Part shown: in pieces, positions 1 through 6,818 of the stretch | How the letters are laid out: each line of letters opens with the position of its first letter | How positions within the stretch are numbered: position 1 is the first letter of the stretch | Assembly: GCA_023229575.1 (NCBI GenBank) | Contig: JALNYZ010000067.1 | Coordinates: 1 to 10,593, forward strand | DNA from: Prolixibacteraceae bacterium | GTDB lineage: Bacteria; Bacteroidota; Bacteroidia; Bacteroidales; Prolixibacteraceae | Length of the DNA: 10,593 bases | Direction of reading: 5' to 3' | Notes under the pieces: generated by a model | Told to the model about the DNA's origin: nothing | The model's input: the letters and a program-made list of their open reading frames with translations, nothing else | Databases searched by the model: none | Position numbers and translations under genes: made by a program

Positions 1-44
1 ATCGAATTGATCTAAAAGGAGAGTCTCTCAGAAAGAAAATTTAA
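1..44 (+). CDS. C-terminal tail of an IstB-like IS21 helper ATPase (partial, 5' end outside window)
   Basis: The frame whose first full codon is at position 3 reads RIDLKGESLRKKI and stops at 42-44. IstB proteins, the AAA+ ATPases that assist the IS21 transposase IstA, characteristically end in a stretch like RI[ED]LKGES[ML]RKK, and this tail fits it well. Only 13 codons are visible, so neither the ATPase motifs nor intactness can be judged. The call is supported by context: about 30 bp after the stop lies a set of TTGTACAC / CCGGAAT repeats of the kind found at IS21 ends. The tail alone would be weak evidence; tail plus terminal repeats make an IS21-family element the best reading. Confidence 0.6.
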   Translation, partial: RIDLKGESLRKKI

Positions 45-137
45 TTTATATTTGCTTCATAAATCAACCCCCATTCCGGTTGTACACTTTACTCCGGAAT
101 CATTGTACACATTGACCGGAATAATCACTGTTCGACA
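1..137 (+). mobile_element. Right end of an IS21-family insertion sequence
   Basis: After the IstB-like stop codon, 73-137 carries repeats with a period of about 22-23 bp: TTGTACAC at 80-87 and 103-110, a degenerate GTTCGACA at 130-137, CCGGAAT at 94-100 and 116-122, and its inverse ATTCCGG at 73-79. IS21-family ends are known to hold several internal transposase-binding repeats and to terminate in TGT...ACA. Read on the minus strand, the end would begin TGTCGAACAGTG, which puts the outer boundary at about 137. The target duplication cannot be checked because the left end lies outside the window. The exact boundary is inferred; the repeats are directly visible. Confidence 0.6.
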
Positions 138-156
138 CCTTTTCTAAAAAGAAAGT

Positions 157-183
157 GAGGTGAGGTGACAAAGATAAGGAAAT
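157..183 (+). repeat. 27-nt leader element, copy 1
   Basis: This segment matches 9030-9056 at 25 of 27 positions; the shared core is GTGACAAAGATAA followed by [GA]GAAAT. Both copies lie on the same strand upstream of a small cysteine-peptide gene, with little similarity in the surrounding DNA. A GTG at 165 opens a nine-codon frame (VTKIRKLRK) ending at the TAG at 192-194. Its purine-rich lead GAGGTGAG could act as a ribosome binding site but is weaker than in copy 2. It may be a leader RNA element, a protein-binding site or a leader peptide start; the sequence does not decide. Confidence 0.6.
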
Positions 184-403
184 TAAGAAAATAGGAAACT
201 ACGGGTTTCATATTAAATGAACAAACCTTATTATAGTTGGCCGAATTGGCTGATGATTTTACTGACCTTTAATAGGAATTGGTGGGTTATTTATTAGTAG
301 AGACTTTTCAAAATTTCTTTTTCAATATGTGAATTCAATGTCCATAACTCTTGTAATTCTCAGGCCTCTAAAGTTAGTCAAAAAACAAGGGAAATGGTAA
401 CAA

Positions 404-436
404 TTTGTTTTTCAAATTATGAATTAATAAAATTTG
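404..436 (+). promoter_or_regulatory. Possible Bacteroidota-type promoter for the first peptide gene
   Basis: TTTG at 404-407 is followed 20 bases later by TAAAATTTG at 428-436. This resembles the Bacteroidota sigma-ABfr pattern (TTTG near -33, TAnnTTTG near -7) with one extra base in the second box. Transcription would start near 445, about 55 bp before the ATG. The region is very AT-rich, so a chance match is quite possible. Confidence 0.25.
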
Positions 437-498
437 AACAGTTTCTAAGAACATTTTAGAAAAATATCACAGTAAAGAACAATTGAACAAAAGAGCAA

Positions 499-735
499 AT
501 GAAAAAATATTTTTTAGCATTAGGTGTTTTGGGAATCATGCTTGTTAACATGATAATGTTCGATTTCAATAAGGAAAAATCATTTTATTCACGTGATGCA
601 GTTGCTTGTGAATCTATGGTTGGAATAGAATATTCTATAATCCTCTTAATGGATGAATGTTTGTATTGGAATGGTAGTACTTGGAGAATAGGATGTGTCG
701 ATTCAAGTGATACCTGTGGTGCATACGATAATTAA
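499..735 (+). CDS. NVEALA-like small secreted cysteine peptide, locus 1
   Basis: This 78-residue product has a basic start (MKKY) and a hydrophobic segment at about 4-21 that looks like a signal or export sequence. A short charged spacer leads to SRDAVAC (31-37), and the tail carries Cys37, Cys54, Cys66 and Cys73. The DAxA motif just before the cysteine tail resembles the EALA part of the Bacteroidota NVEALA peptide family, and the same arrangement recurs in the peptide at 9137. I infer an exported peptide, perhaps processed after the AxA motif and held by two disulfides. No Shine-Dalgarno precedes the ATG, which is usual for the phylum. The downstream operon encodes a beta-propeller lipoprotein and a CxxC protein, a plausible surface partner and redox partner. 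Family assignment is by motif only; function is unknown. Confidence 0.65.
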   Translation: MKKYFLALGVLGIMLVNMIMFDFNKEKSFYSRDAVACESMVGIEYSIILLMDECLYWNGSTWRIGCVDSSDTCGAYDN

Positions 736-746
736 TATGAGAGTTT

Positions 747-848
747 GAGGTTGTACAAGAGGGTTCAGATGAGGTTTTTGATACTGTTGCAAAGTAAAAA
801 CCAAACATATAAAGCTCAGTATTTTAAGATGCTTTTTGATACAACCTC
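747..848 (+). terminator. Possible weak terminator or attenuator after the first peptide gene
   Basis: GAGGTTGTA (747-755) and TACAACCTC (840-848) are perfect inverted copies, and the right arm is followed by the T-rich run TCTTTTATTTT. The loop is about 84 nt, unusually long, and holds a second hairpin: GGTTTTT (773-779) with AAAAACC (796-802). If it forms in RNA it could reduce read-through from the peptide gene into the lipoprotein operon. The peptide at locus 2 is also followed by a hairpin. The long loop makes a simple intrinsic terminator doubtful. Confidence 0.3.
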
Positions 849-889
849 TCTTTTATTTTGTACAATAAAATTTTAAAAATAAGATTACA

Positions 890-2065
890 ATGGCTCTAAG
901 ATTTACTATGCTTGTTTTAGCATTTGCAATAATTTCGTGTAATAAGAAGGAAACTAAAGAAAATGTTGCTGGTAGTATTAAAATTACTTTTAATACGGCT
1001 AATCTCTTATATGAAGATGTGTTCAAGAAAACGTTGATAATTCCATTAGAAACAAACTCAAACTGTTTAATCAGCAAAATAAGCCAAATGAAAATTTATA
1101 AAAATAAGATTTTTATTTTGGATATTAATTTAAATGCTTTGTTGGTGTTTAACATGGAAGGTAGATTCCTAAATAGGATTGGGAGTGTCGGTAAGGGTCC
1201 GGGAGAATACATTCGACCTAGATATTTTTTCATTAGCGAAAAAGATGGGTTAGTTAAGGTATTTGATGCGCCTATGAAAAAATTAATATGTTTTGACATT
1301 GAAGGTAAATATAATAAAGATATTACGGTAGATAAATATTTGAGTAATGTTGGTGAAACAAATTCAGGATATTGGGGGTATTGTGCAGACAGAATAAATG
1401 ATGGAATAAATTCAAAACAACAAAGAACATTGAAATTTTTCATCTTTGATTCTGAGGGTCAGCTAAAAGGCCATATTTCAGGAAGAGAGAATATAGATAA
1501 TATTAATTTGTCCAATGCTTATATTTTAAATGATATGGGGGAAAGTGTTTCTTTTGTAGAGCCATTCTCTCCTGATATTTATTATTTGAAGAATGGAGAA
1601 ATATCTGTAAAATATAAAATCGATTATTCAGGTTTTTCCCCTCCCCAAAGTGTATTATCCAAAGTTGGAAATATGAAGGCCCCGATTAGCAAGATGGGAA
1701 TGGAATTTTTAAATACTATTACATATGAATATGCAAGCTTCTTTATTAATTTTCTTGAAAATGAAAATTGGATACTATTATCTACTCCATTTAAGACCAG
1801 GACGATAATCTATAATAAAATCGAAAAGAAATCCACTGAATTTTCCAATATTTTTTGGTCCAATAAAGAGCGGAAACCATATTTTTATCCCTGTTGTATA
1901 GAAGATGATAATCTAATCTGTTATGCTGGATATGATGATATTAAAAGAGAATTGAGTATTAATAATCAAATTTCTATTGGTAGGAAAAAAAAGTTAGAAA
2001 GTTTAGTAGCGGAAATGAAAAATAATGATAATCCGGTAGTTTTAATATGCACAATGAATGACTAA
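890..2065 (+). CDS. 6-bladed beta-propeller lipoprotein
   Basis: This 391-residue protein starts with a short hydrophobic signal ending in the lipobox IISC (Cys17), so it should be lipid-anchored in the cell envelope. From about residue 48 it follows the Bacteroidota 6-bladed beta-propeller pattern (Pfam type PF17170): an IPLE strand, a KNKIFILD strand, a LLVFN-EG-F strand, and the diagnostic turn GSVGKGPGEY at 98-107. Repeating F[DN]-EG segments continue through the chain as expected for blades, and the length is normal for the family. Such proteins are thought to bind ligands or partners at the surface, but no reaction is known. The gene follows the cysteine-peptide gene after a 154-bp gap and overlaps the next gene by 8 bp (ATG inside its last codons), so translation is probably coupled. 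Codon use is strongly AT-rich. ATG at 890 gives a complete lipoprotein signal; ATG at residue 7 would shorten it. Confidence 0.8.
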   Translation: MALRFTMLVLAFAIISCNKKETKENVAGSIKITFNTANLLYEDVFKKTLIIPLETNSNCLISKISQMKIYKNKIFILDINLNALLVFNMEGRFLNRIGSVGKGPGEYIRPRYFFISEKDGLVKVFDAPMKKLICFDIEGKYNKDITVDKYLSNVGETNSGYWGYCADRINDGINSKQQRTLKFFIFDSEGQLKGHISGRENIDNINLSNAYILNDMGESVSFVEPFSPDIYYLKNGEISVKYKIDYSGFSPPQSVLSKVGNMKAPISKMGMEFLNTITYEYASFFINFLENENWILLSTPFKTRTIIYNKIEKKSTEFSNIFWSNKERKPYFYPCCIEDDNLICYAGYDDIKRELSINNQISIGRKKKLESLVAEMKNNDNPVVLICTMND

Positions 2066-2642
2066 TCGGATAATATATTTATTGTTGATATTTATGTTGA
2101 TATTGAATACATATTTGTTTTTTAGAATAAATAAGCAAAGAGTTAATTTGGAGCAAGTTAATGCTAATTATAATACAATTAAAAAACAATATGATGTATT
2201 TAATGCTTCAATCACATCCAGAATGATTTTAAGCATAAGAAATGACGGAAAAGCTGTTGAAAGTAATTTGCTTAATAAAATTGATGTTGGTGATTCAGTT
2301 CTGTATTTGAGGCTTAATTCCGAGCAGTGCCAAGCATGTTTAAGCAGTATTTTAAATTCAATTAGCAATCTTTCCGAAGATAGCCGAAGAAGAATAGTTA
2401 TTTTAGGTACTTTTAATACAAAAACCGAATTTCTTCACTATTTGCACAATTTAATCAAAAATAATCTGCTGATTGAGATTAAATGTGAAATTTTAAGAAA
2501 TAGTCAGCTTGAGGAAAATAAAATGTCGTATTTTTTTACTATTGATGAAAAAAAGAAAATGAGGAATATTTTTATTCCAGATAAAAATTTTTCTTTTTTA
2601 ACAGATTCATATTTAAAAAATATTTTACGATGTATAAATTGA
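2058..2642 (+). CDS. Membrane-anchored thioredoxin-like protein with CQAC motif
   Basis: The 194-residue product has one N-terminal membrane segment (about 5-22), a polar and possibly coiled-coil stretch (24-50), then a region with the order of a thioredoxin-like fold. A strand VLYLRL (81-86) is followed by SEQCQAC with Cys91 and Cys94 at the head of a helix, then a second strand RIVILGTF (112-119). Two further cysteines are at 143 and 192. CxxC after a beta strand suggests a dithiol-disulfide exchange protein facing the periplasm, but the classical WCGPC and a clear cis-proline region are missing, so activity is inferred. It overlaps the propeller gene by 8 bp and the DUF1573 gene by 13 bp, pointing to one coupled operon. 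A sensible substrate would be the four-cysteine peptide encoded upstream. It could instead be a non-catalytic thioredoxin-fold anchor. Confidence 0.6.
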   Translation: MTNRIIYLLLIFMLILNTYLFFRINKQRVNLEQVNANYNTIKKQYDVFNASITSRMILSIRNDGKAVESNLLNKIDVGDSVLYLRLNSEQCQACLSSILNSISNLSEDSRRRIVILGTFNTKTEFLHYLHNLIKNNLLIEIKCEILRNSQLEENKMSYFFTIDEKKKMRNIFIPDKNFSFLTDSYLKNILRCIN

Positions 2643-3019
2643 TTTTGGTTTTATATTTAATTATTTCTTGTAATACGAGAAATAGAATTGATGATGTTTC
2701 TAAAATTGAGTACGAAAAAAAAATAATTGATATTGGGAAAATAGAATATAAGAGCAATCAAAGATCATTATTCCAGTTTAAAAATAATCGTTCAAAGCCT
2801 TTGAAAATTGAAGCCGTACGTCTTTCTTGTTCTTGTATTTCAGCGGAATGGCCTAAAAATGAAATTTTTCCCAATGAAGTAGGAATTATAGAAGTAAGAG
2901 TTGATACCGGACATTTAGGTTTTTTTCGTGAGAAATTAATTGTTTATTATACTGAAGAAAAGATAATGTCAGATACGCTTTTTATATCAGGAAATTTAGT
3001 ATATCATGGAAATAATTAG
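2630..3019 (+). CDS. DUF1573 family lipoprotein
   Basis: This 129-residue protein has a very short signal with lipobox LIISC (Cys14). The body matches the DUF1573 pattern: DIGKI (34-38), then LFQFKNN (47-53), RSKPLKIEAVRLSCSC (54-69) with Cys67 and Cys69, PNEVGIIEVRVDT (81-93), and a final LFISGNL strand (117-123). DUF1573 is an Ig-like beta-sandwich of about 100 residues, common in Bacteroidota envelope proteins and usually carrying an SCGC or SCSC motif after 'V'-type strands; its function is not established. The start lies inside the end of the thioredoxin-like gene (13-bp overlap), so expression is coupled. In this operon it may hold or present thiol-containing partners, which is inference. 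No clear terminator follows the stop. Confidence 0.8.
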   Translation: MYKLILVLYLIISCNTRNRIDDVSKIEYEKKIIDIGKIEYKSNQRSLFQFKNNRSKPLKIEAVRLSCSCISAEWPKNEIFPNEVGIIEVRVDTGHLGFFREKLIVYYTEEKIMSDTLFISGNLVYHGNN

Positions 3020-3208
3020 TTTTTCGCTTCAAACTCATATGATTATGATCATTAGGGAGATACTAAATATTGATCTTTTAAAGTAAGTCAAGTTCATTAG
3101 GCCAATTATTGCAGTGGCCCGGGGCATGCCAATTTTTCAATTCAAATCCTTTAACAATAGAAACATGACAAGCAATAGGGGCCGTTTAAACAGCTAATTC
3201 ATAAACTA

Positions 3209-6200
3209 TTGAGCCATTTATCTAAATACCAGTTATCTACATTTTCCACCCTTATCATCTTCATTCTGCTAATGATTGTAGGGGCGAGTCTGTTGCCATT
3301 GCTGAATGTACAGTTAACCCCGTCACGTTCGTTACCGGGGATGTCGGTCAGTTACCGATGGCCCGATGCATCTGCTAGGGTAATTGAACAGGAGGTTACG
3401 GCAAAACTCGAAGGGCTGTTTAGCTCGGTCAAAGGTATTAAGGGAATCTCTTCTGTTTCGTCGAAAGGTTTCGGACGTATCAATTTGTCTTTCAAGAAAA
3501 CCGTTAACCTGGATGCCGCCCGTTTTGAGGTGGCCTCATTGATCCGGCGGGCCTACAGCGATTTGCCGGAACAGGTTTCGTTCCCCGAACTTTCCATGAG
3601 CACAAGTGGCGAAAACAGCAGCCCGATACTGACCTATACGCTCAATGCCAGTGAAAGCCCGTTTTTTATCCAGAAATTCGCCGAGAGCCATTTGGTTCCT
3701 AAATTGTCGGTTGTTCCGGGTATCAGTGGCGTGAAAGTTTATGGCTCTACCCCCTATGAATGGGAAATCCGGTTTAACAGTGAACTGTCGCAACAGTTGG
3801 GCATCGGCTCGAACGAGATAGCCCAAAGCGTATCCGGCTATTTCCGCAAAGATTATCTTGGGCAAGGCACTCTCTCGGAAGTAACCCGGAATGCCGAAAC
3901 AATTACCGGTATTTATCTTGGCAATGGCATTGCCGACACCATTGCCTGGCGTTCAATCCCCATAAAAAAGGTAAACAACCGGATGGTTCTTTTGGGGGAT
4001 ATTGCCACCATTGCCTACAAAGAACAGCAGGCCTCGTCGTACTTCAGGATAAATGGCTTAAACACCATCAACATGGTTATTTACCCCGAAGACAATGTCA
4101 ATAACCTGGTCCTGGCAAAAAAGGTAAAAGAAGAGGTGGAACAGCTAAAGGCCGGACTGCCCCCTGGTTATTCGTTGCTGCTTGCCAACGATACTACCCA
4201 ATACCTGAATGATGAATTAAATAAAATTTCGGAGCGGACGGTTTTTTCCCTGGTTATCCTGCTGACCTTCGTTTTTCTGATCAGCAGAAAATTCAAATAC
4301 TTGCTGCTGATCACGATCGGCATCGTTGCCAATCTGTTGATCGCCTGCATTTTCTATTATATCCTGAAAATCGAGATCCATCTGTACACGCTGGCCGGCA
4401 TTACCATTTCATTCGGTATGATCATCGACAACAGCATCATCATGATCGACCACATCCTGCACCAGGGCAACCGGAAGGCTTTTTTGGCCATCCTGGCCTC
4501 CACCATGGCCACGGTCGGGGCGTTGTGCGTGATCTTTTTCTTTAAGGAAGAGCAGAAAATCAACCTGATCGAATTTGCGCAGGTCATCATTGTCAATCTG
4601 TCGGTATCGATGGGTATCGCGCTGTTTTTTATTCCCGCGCTGATGGACAAGGTGAGGTTAAGGATTACAAAAACATCGCGAAATATCAGAAGGAAAAGGC
4701 GCGCCGTTCGGATCTCGCGGTTTTACCAGCGGTCCATCCGGTTCAGCAAGCGGTATAAATGGGCTTATGTTCTCCTGTTTATCCTGGGTTTTGGAATCCC
4801 GGTGCAGTGGCTTCCATCGAAACTGGAACAGGAAGGGACCCTGGCCAAATGGTACAACAAAACATTGGGAAGTCCCTGGTTTACGGAGGATGTGCGTCCA
4901 ATAGCCGAAAAAGCCTTGGGCGGTTCGTTGCGGCTTTTTTCCGAATATGTATTTGAAAACTCCTATTATTCAGAACCTTCGCGCACAACGCTGTATGCGC
5001 AAGGGAAGATGCCCGAAGGGTGTACCGTGCAGCAATTGAACGATGCCGTGGCGCTTATGGAGAACTTCCTTAGTAAATTCAACGAAATCGATATTTTCCA
5101 GACATCCATCACCGCCTATAATAATTCGTCCATTACCATCCAGTTCAAACCTGAATATGAGTTTGGTTCCTTCCCCTATTACTTAAAAGAGGAGATTACC
5201 TCGAAAGCCATTGGCCTTGGTGGGATGGACTGGTCGGTTTACGGGGTAGGACAAGGGTTCTCCAACGCATTGAATACCGGGTATAAAAATAGCCAGATTA
5301 TCCTCGAGGGTTACAATTACGACCAGCTTTACGGCTATGCCGATCAACTGAAGGGTAAATTACAGGAAAATGAGCGGGTCAAAGATATCGAGATAACCGG
5401 TTCAACAGGCTGGAACGCCAAGACCCTGTATGAATATTCCATTGACTTCAACTATGAAGGCCTGGGTATGAACAATGTTGATCCTAGCCAGTTTTATTCC
5501 TTCCTGAAGGACAAAGTATACAAAGCCGGACTTGCACCGGTCTATGCCGGCAACGAACTTCAACCGGTATCGCTCGTTTCCGATACGTATGGTGTTTTTA
5601 ATGTCTGGGACTTGAACAACCGTCCCGTTTCCATAGGTGAGAAACAATTTAAGTTGGCCAGCTTTGGAACGTTGGGAAAACAGAAATCAGGCAACGATAT
5701 TTATAAAACCAACCAGCAATATCAACTGGTGGTGGCATACAATTTTATCGGGCCGGAGCCGTTGTCAAAAATGGTCAGGGAAGAACAGGAGAAGGGGTTA
5801 ACACAAATTTTGCCGTTGGGATACACGGTGCGGCAGATGAGTTGGGGCGGCTGGGACAGAACGGACAAAAAACAGTATTTTCTGATCCTTCTGGTTATTG
5901 TGATCATCTATTTCATTTGCTCCATCCTGCTCGAATCGTTGCTACAACCTTTGGCCATTATTTTCATGATCCCGGTCTCGTTCATCGGGGTTTTCCTGAC
6001 CTTCTATCTGTTCGATTTTAACTTTGACCAGGGGGGCTTTGCCTCGTTTATCCTTTTGTGCGGAATCGTGGTGAATGCCGGTTTGTACATTATCAACGAT
6101 TACAACAACTTCTGCCGCGCAAAATGGGTTAGGAACAGCCTTCGCACCTATATCAAGGCGTTCAACCACAAAATAATCCCCATCTTCCTGACAATCACTT

Positions 6201-6355
6201 CAACGGTATTGGGACTGGTGCCTTTTGTCTGGTCGGGACAAAAAGAGGTATTCTGGTTTGCCTTTGCTGCCGGCGCCATGGGAGGGCTGATCTTTTCGCT
6301 GGTTGCCGTATTTATTTATTTGCCGCTCTTTTTGAAACTGTCAAAATCAGATTAA
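3209..6355 (+). CDS. RND-family efflux transporter (HAE/heavy-metal type), TTG start
   Basis: A 1048-residue inner-membrane proton-driven exporter of normal RND length. The topology is canonical: TM1 at about 12-32, a periplasmic loop to about 340, TM2-6 at about 343-478, TM7 at about 517-532, a second loop to about 885, then the last five helices. TM4 carries GMIIDNSIIM with Asp407, the conserved proton-relay aspartate; the neighbouring position is Asn408, as in many non-proteobacterial pumps. TM10 reads GIVVNAGLYIIND (from 952), without the lysine of AcrB. No upstream ATG exists in frame before the TAG at 3176-3178; the best start is TTG at 3209, and the next ATG (residue 22) would fall inside TM1. 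GC content is far above the upstream cassette (32/60 at 3301-3360 against 17/60 at 1981-2040). No membrane-fusion or outer-membrane channel gene adjoins it, so partners must be elsewhere or lost. Substrate unknown. Confidence 0.85.
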   Translation: MSHLSKYQLSTFSTLIIFILLMIVGASLLPLLNVQLTPSRSLPGMSVSYRWPDASARVIEQEVTAKLEGLFSSVKGIKGISSVSSKGFGRINLSFKKTVNLDAARFEVASLIRRAYSDLPEQVSFPELSMSTSGENSSPILTYTLNASESPFFIQKFAESHLVPKLSVVPGISGVKVYGSTPYEWEIRFNSELSQQLGIGSNEIAQSVSGYFRKDYLGQGTLSEVTRNAETITGIYLGNGIADTIAWRSIPIKKVNNRMVLLGDIATIAYKEQQASSYFRINGLNTINMVIYPEDNVNNLVLAKKVKEEVEQLKAGLPPGYSLLLANDTTQYLNDELNKISERTVFSLVILLTFVFLISRKFKYLLLITIGIVANLLIACIFYYILKIEIHLYTLAGITISFGMIIDNSIIMIDHILHQGNRKAFLAILASTMATVGALCVIFFFKEEQKINLIEFAQVIIVNLSVSMGIALFFIPALMDKVRLRITKTSRNIRRKRRAVRISRFYQRSIRFSKRYKWAYVLLFILGFGIPVQWLPSKLEQEGTLAKWYNKTLGSPWFTEDVRPIAEKALGGSLRLFSEYVFENSYYSEPSRTTLYAQGKMPEGCTVQQLNDAVALMENFLSKFNEIDIFQTSITAYNNSSITIQFKPEYEFGSFPYYLKEEITSKAIGLGGMDWSVYGVGQGFSNALNTGYKNSQIILEGYNYDQLYGYADQLKGKLQENERVKDIEITGSTGWNAKTLYEYSIDFNYEGLGMNNVDPSQFYSFLKDKVYKAGLAPVYAGNELQPVSLVSDTYGVFNVWDLNNRPVSIGEKQFKLASFGTLGKQKSGNDIYKTNQQYQLVVAYNFIGPEPLSKMVREEQEKGLTQILPLGYTVRQMSWGGWDRTDKKQYFLILLVIVIIYFICSILLESLLQPLAIIFMIPVSFIGVFLTFYLFDFNFDQGGFASFILLCGIVVNAGLYIINDYNNFCRAKWVRNSLRTYIKAFNHKIIPIFLTITSTVLGLVPFVWSGQKEVFWFAFAAGAMGGLIFSLVAVFIYLPLFLKLSKSD

Positions 6356-6502
6356 AATTATTGCATGGAGATAGAGAGACTGTTTAAAATTTGTTTTTGT
6401 CCCGTTAGGGAATATCATTCACTTAAGAAAATTTATGCAACTCTTAACAGATTGCTTCTCCGCCAGTTGGCGGATCGCAATGACGAATCATTTTTTTCGG
6501 AG

Positions 6503-6583
6503 GTGAGGGTGGAGAGAAAGAGGCGGGTCATCAGTATTCGGTAATAGCAGAATCGCTGTCCGCCTCTTTCTCTCCACCCTCAC
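6503..6583. repeat. 24-bp perfect inverted repeat at the centre of the nested element
   Basis: The arms 6503-6526 and 6560-6583 are exact reverse complements over 24 bp, with a 33-nt loop. The left arm begins GTGAGGGTGGAG and ends GAGGCGG. As RNA it would make a very stable stem on either strand. There is no T-run after the right arm; a run of seven T precedes the left arm at 6491-6497, so it is not a classic terminator in the direction of the flanking genes. It may still block transcripts or protect the RND mRNA 3' end. Confidence 0.75.
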
Positions 6584-6728
6584 AAAATCAACAGCATACC
6601 GTCATTGCGAGGAGGTACAGCCTGTCCCGATATTTCATCGGGAACGAAGCAATCTTTTGATAATCAGTAAAATATACAATATGCCGACTATTCAAATATT
6701 CATAATCTCCAAAGTCGAACAATCCCAT

Positions 6729-6755
6729 TATGACAGTTTTGAAAAATCTGTCATA
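6729..6755. promoter_or_regulatory. Palindrome upstream of the transglutaminase-like gene
   Basis: TATGACAG (6729-6736) and CTGTCATA (6748-6755) are perfect inverted copies around an 11-nt centre that itself pairs TTT with AAA. The site is 63 bp before the ATG at 6819. It could be an operator for a dimeric regulator or a hairpin in the leader. No regulator gene is present to support one reading. The palindrome itself is directly visible. Confidence 0.35.
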
Positions 6756-6818
6756 GGTAGAAAGAACGATAAAGCAATCTGTTGATTATATGACAATTAA
6801 TAATTTTCAAAATTTAAT

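Larger units (their letters stand above)
138..498. other. Long AT-rich leader between the IS21 end and the first peptide gene
   Basis: This 361-bp stretch has no convincing gene. It holds the 27-nt leader element at 157-183, a possible promoter at about 404-436, and otherwise AT-rich sequence with stops in all frames. By analogy with the second peptide locus, where the same leader element is only about 80 bp before the peptide start, this leader is expanded by roughly 230 bp. Nothing tRNA-like or riboswitch-like was recognised. Confidence 0.5.
6446..6783. repeat. Nested inverted-repeat element in the RND-transglutaminase gap (dispersed-repeat type)
   Basis: The 463-bp gap 6356-6818 has no gene and is dominated by this structure. 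AACAGATTGCTT at 6446-6457 is perfectly inverted at 6772-6783, and its 9-bp core AGATTGCTT (6449-6457) is also inverted at 6647-6655. CGCAATGACG (6476-6485) pairs with CGTCATTGCG (6600-6609). Minor hairpins sit in the arms: CCGCCA/TGGCGG (6460-6473) and TCCCGAT/ATCGGGA (6625-6643). GTCATTGCGAGG...GAACGAAGCAATC is the recurrent form of an intergenic repeat seen in many bacterial genomes. It has no transposase, so it is a MITE- or REP-like element, possibly two fused copies, with GAACGATAAAGCAATCT (6764-6780) as an extra partial end. Confidence 0.7.

Noticed and set aside
73..137. CRISPR-like array
   Set aside because: The repeats are short, degenerate and about 22-23 bp apart, without spacers; they fit IS21 terminal repeats next to an IstB-like tail.
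3087..3197. 36-codon open frame just before the RND gene
   Set aside because: It might be the tail of a lost operon gene, but the residues match nothing I recognise and the length is within chance.
3536..3865. 109-codon minus-strand open frame inside the RND gene
   Set aside because: It lies entirely opposite conserved RND coding sequence and shows no family features.
4415..4444. Inactive RND pump because of Asp to Asn next to Asp407
   Set aside because: DN in place of DD is common in RND proteins outside the AcrB group, so it is not evidence of inactivation.
4759..4956. 65-codon plus-strand frame inside the RND gene
   Set aside because: It is an alternative frame over TM7 and the following loop; the RND frame is intact across it.
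6491..6583. Intrinsic terminator for the RND gene
   Set aside because: The stem is excellent, but no T-run follows it on the plus strand, and on the minus strand it is followed by an A-run.
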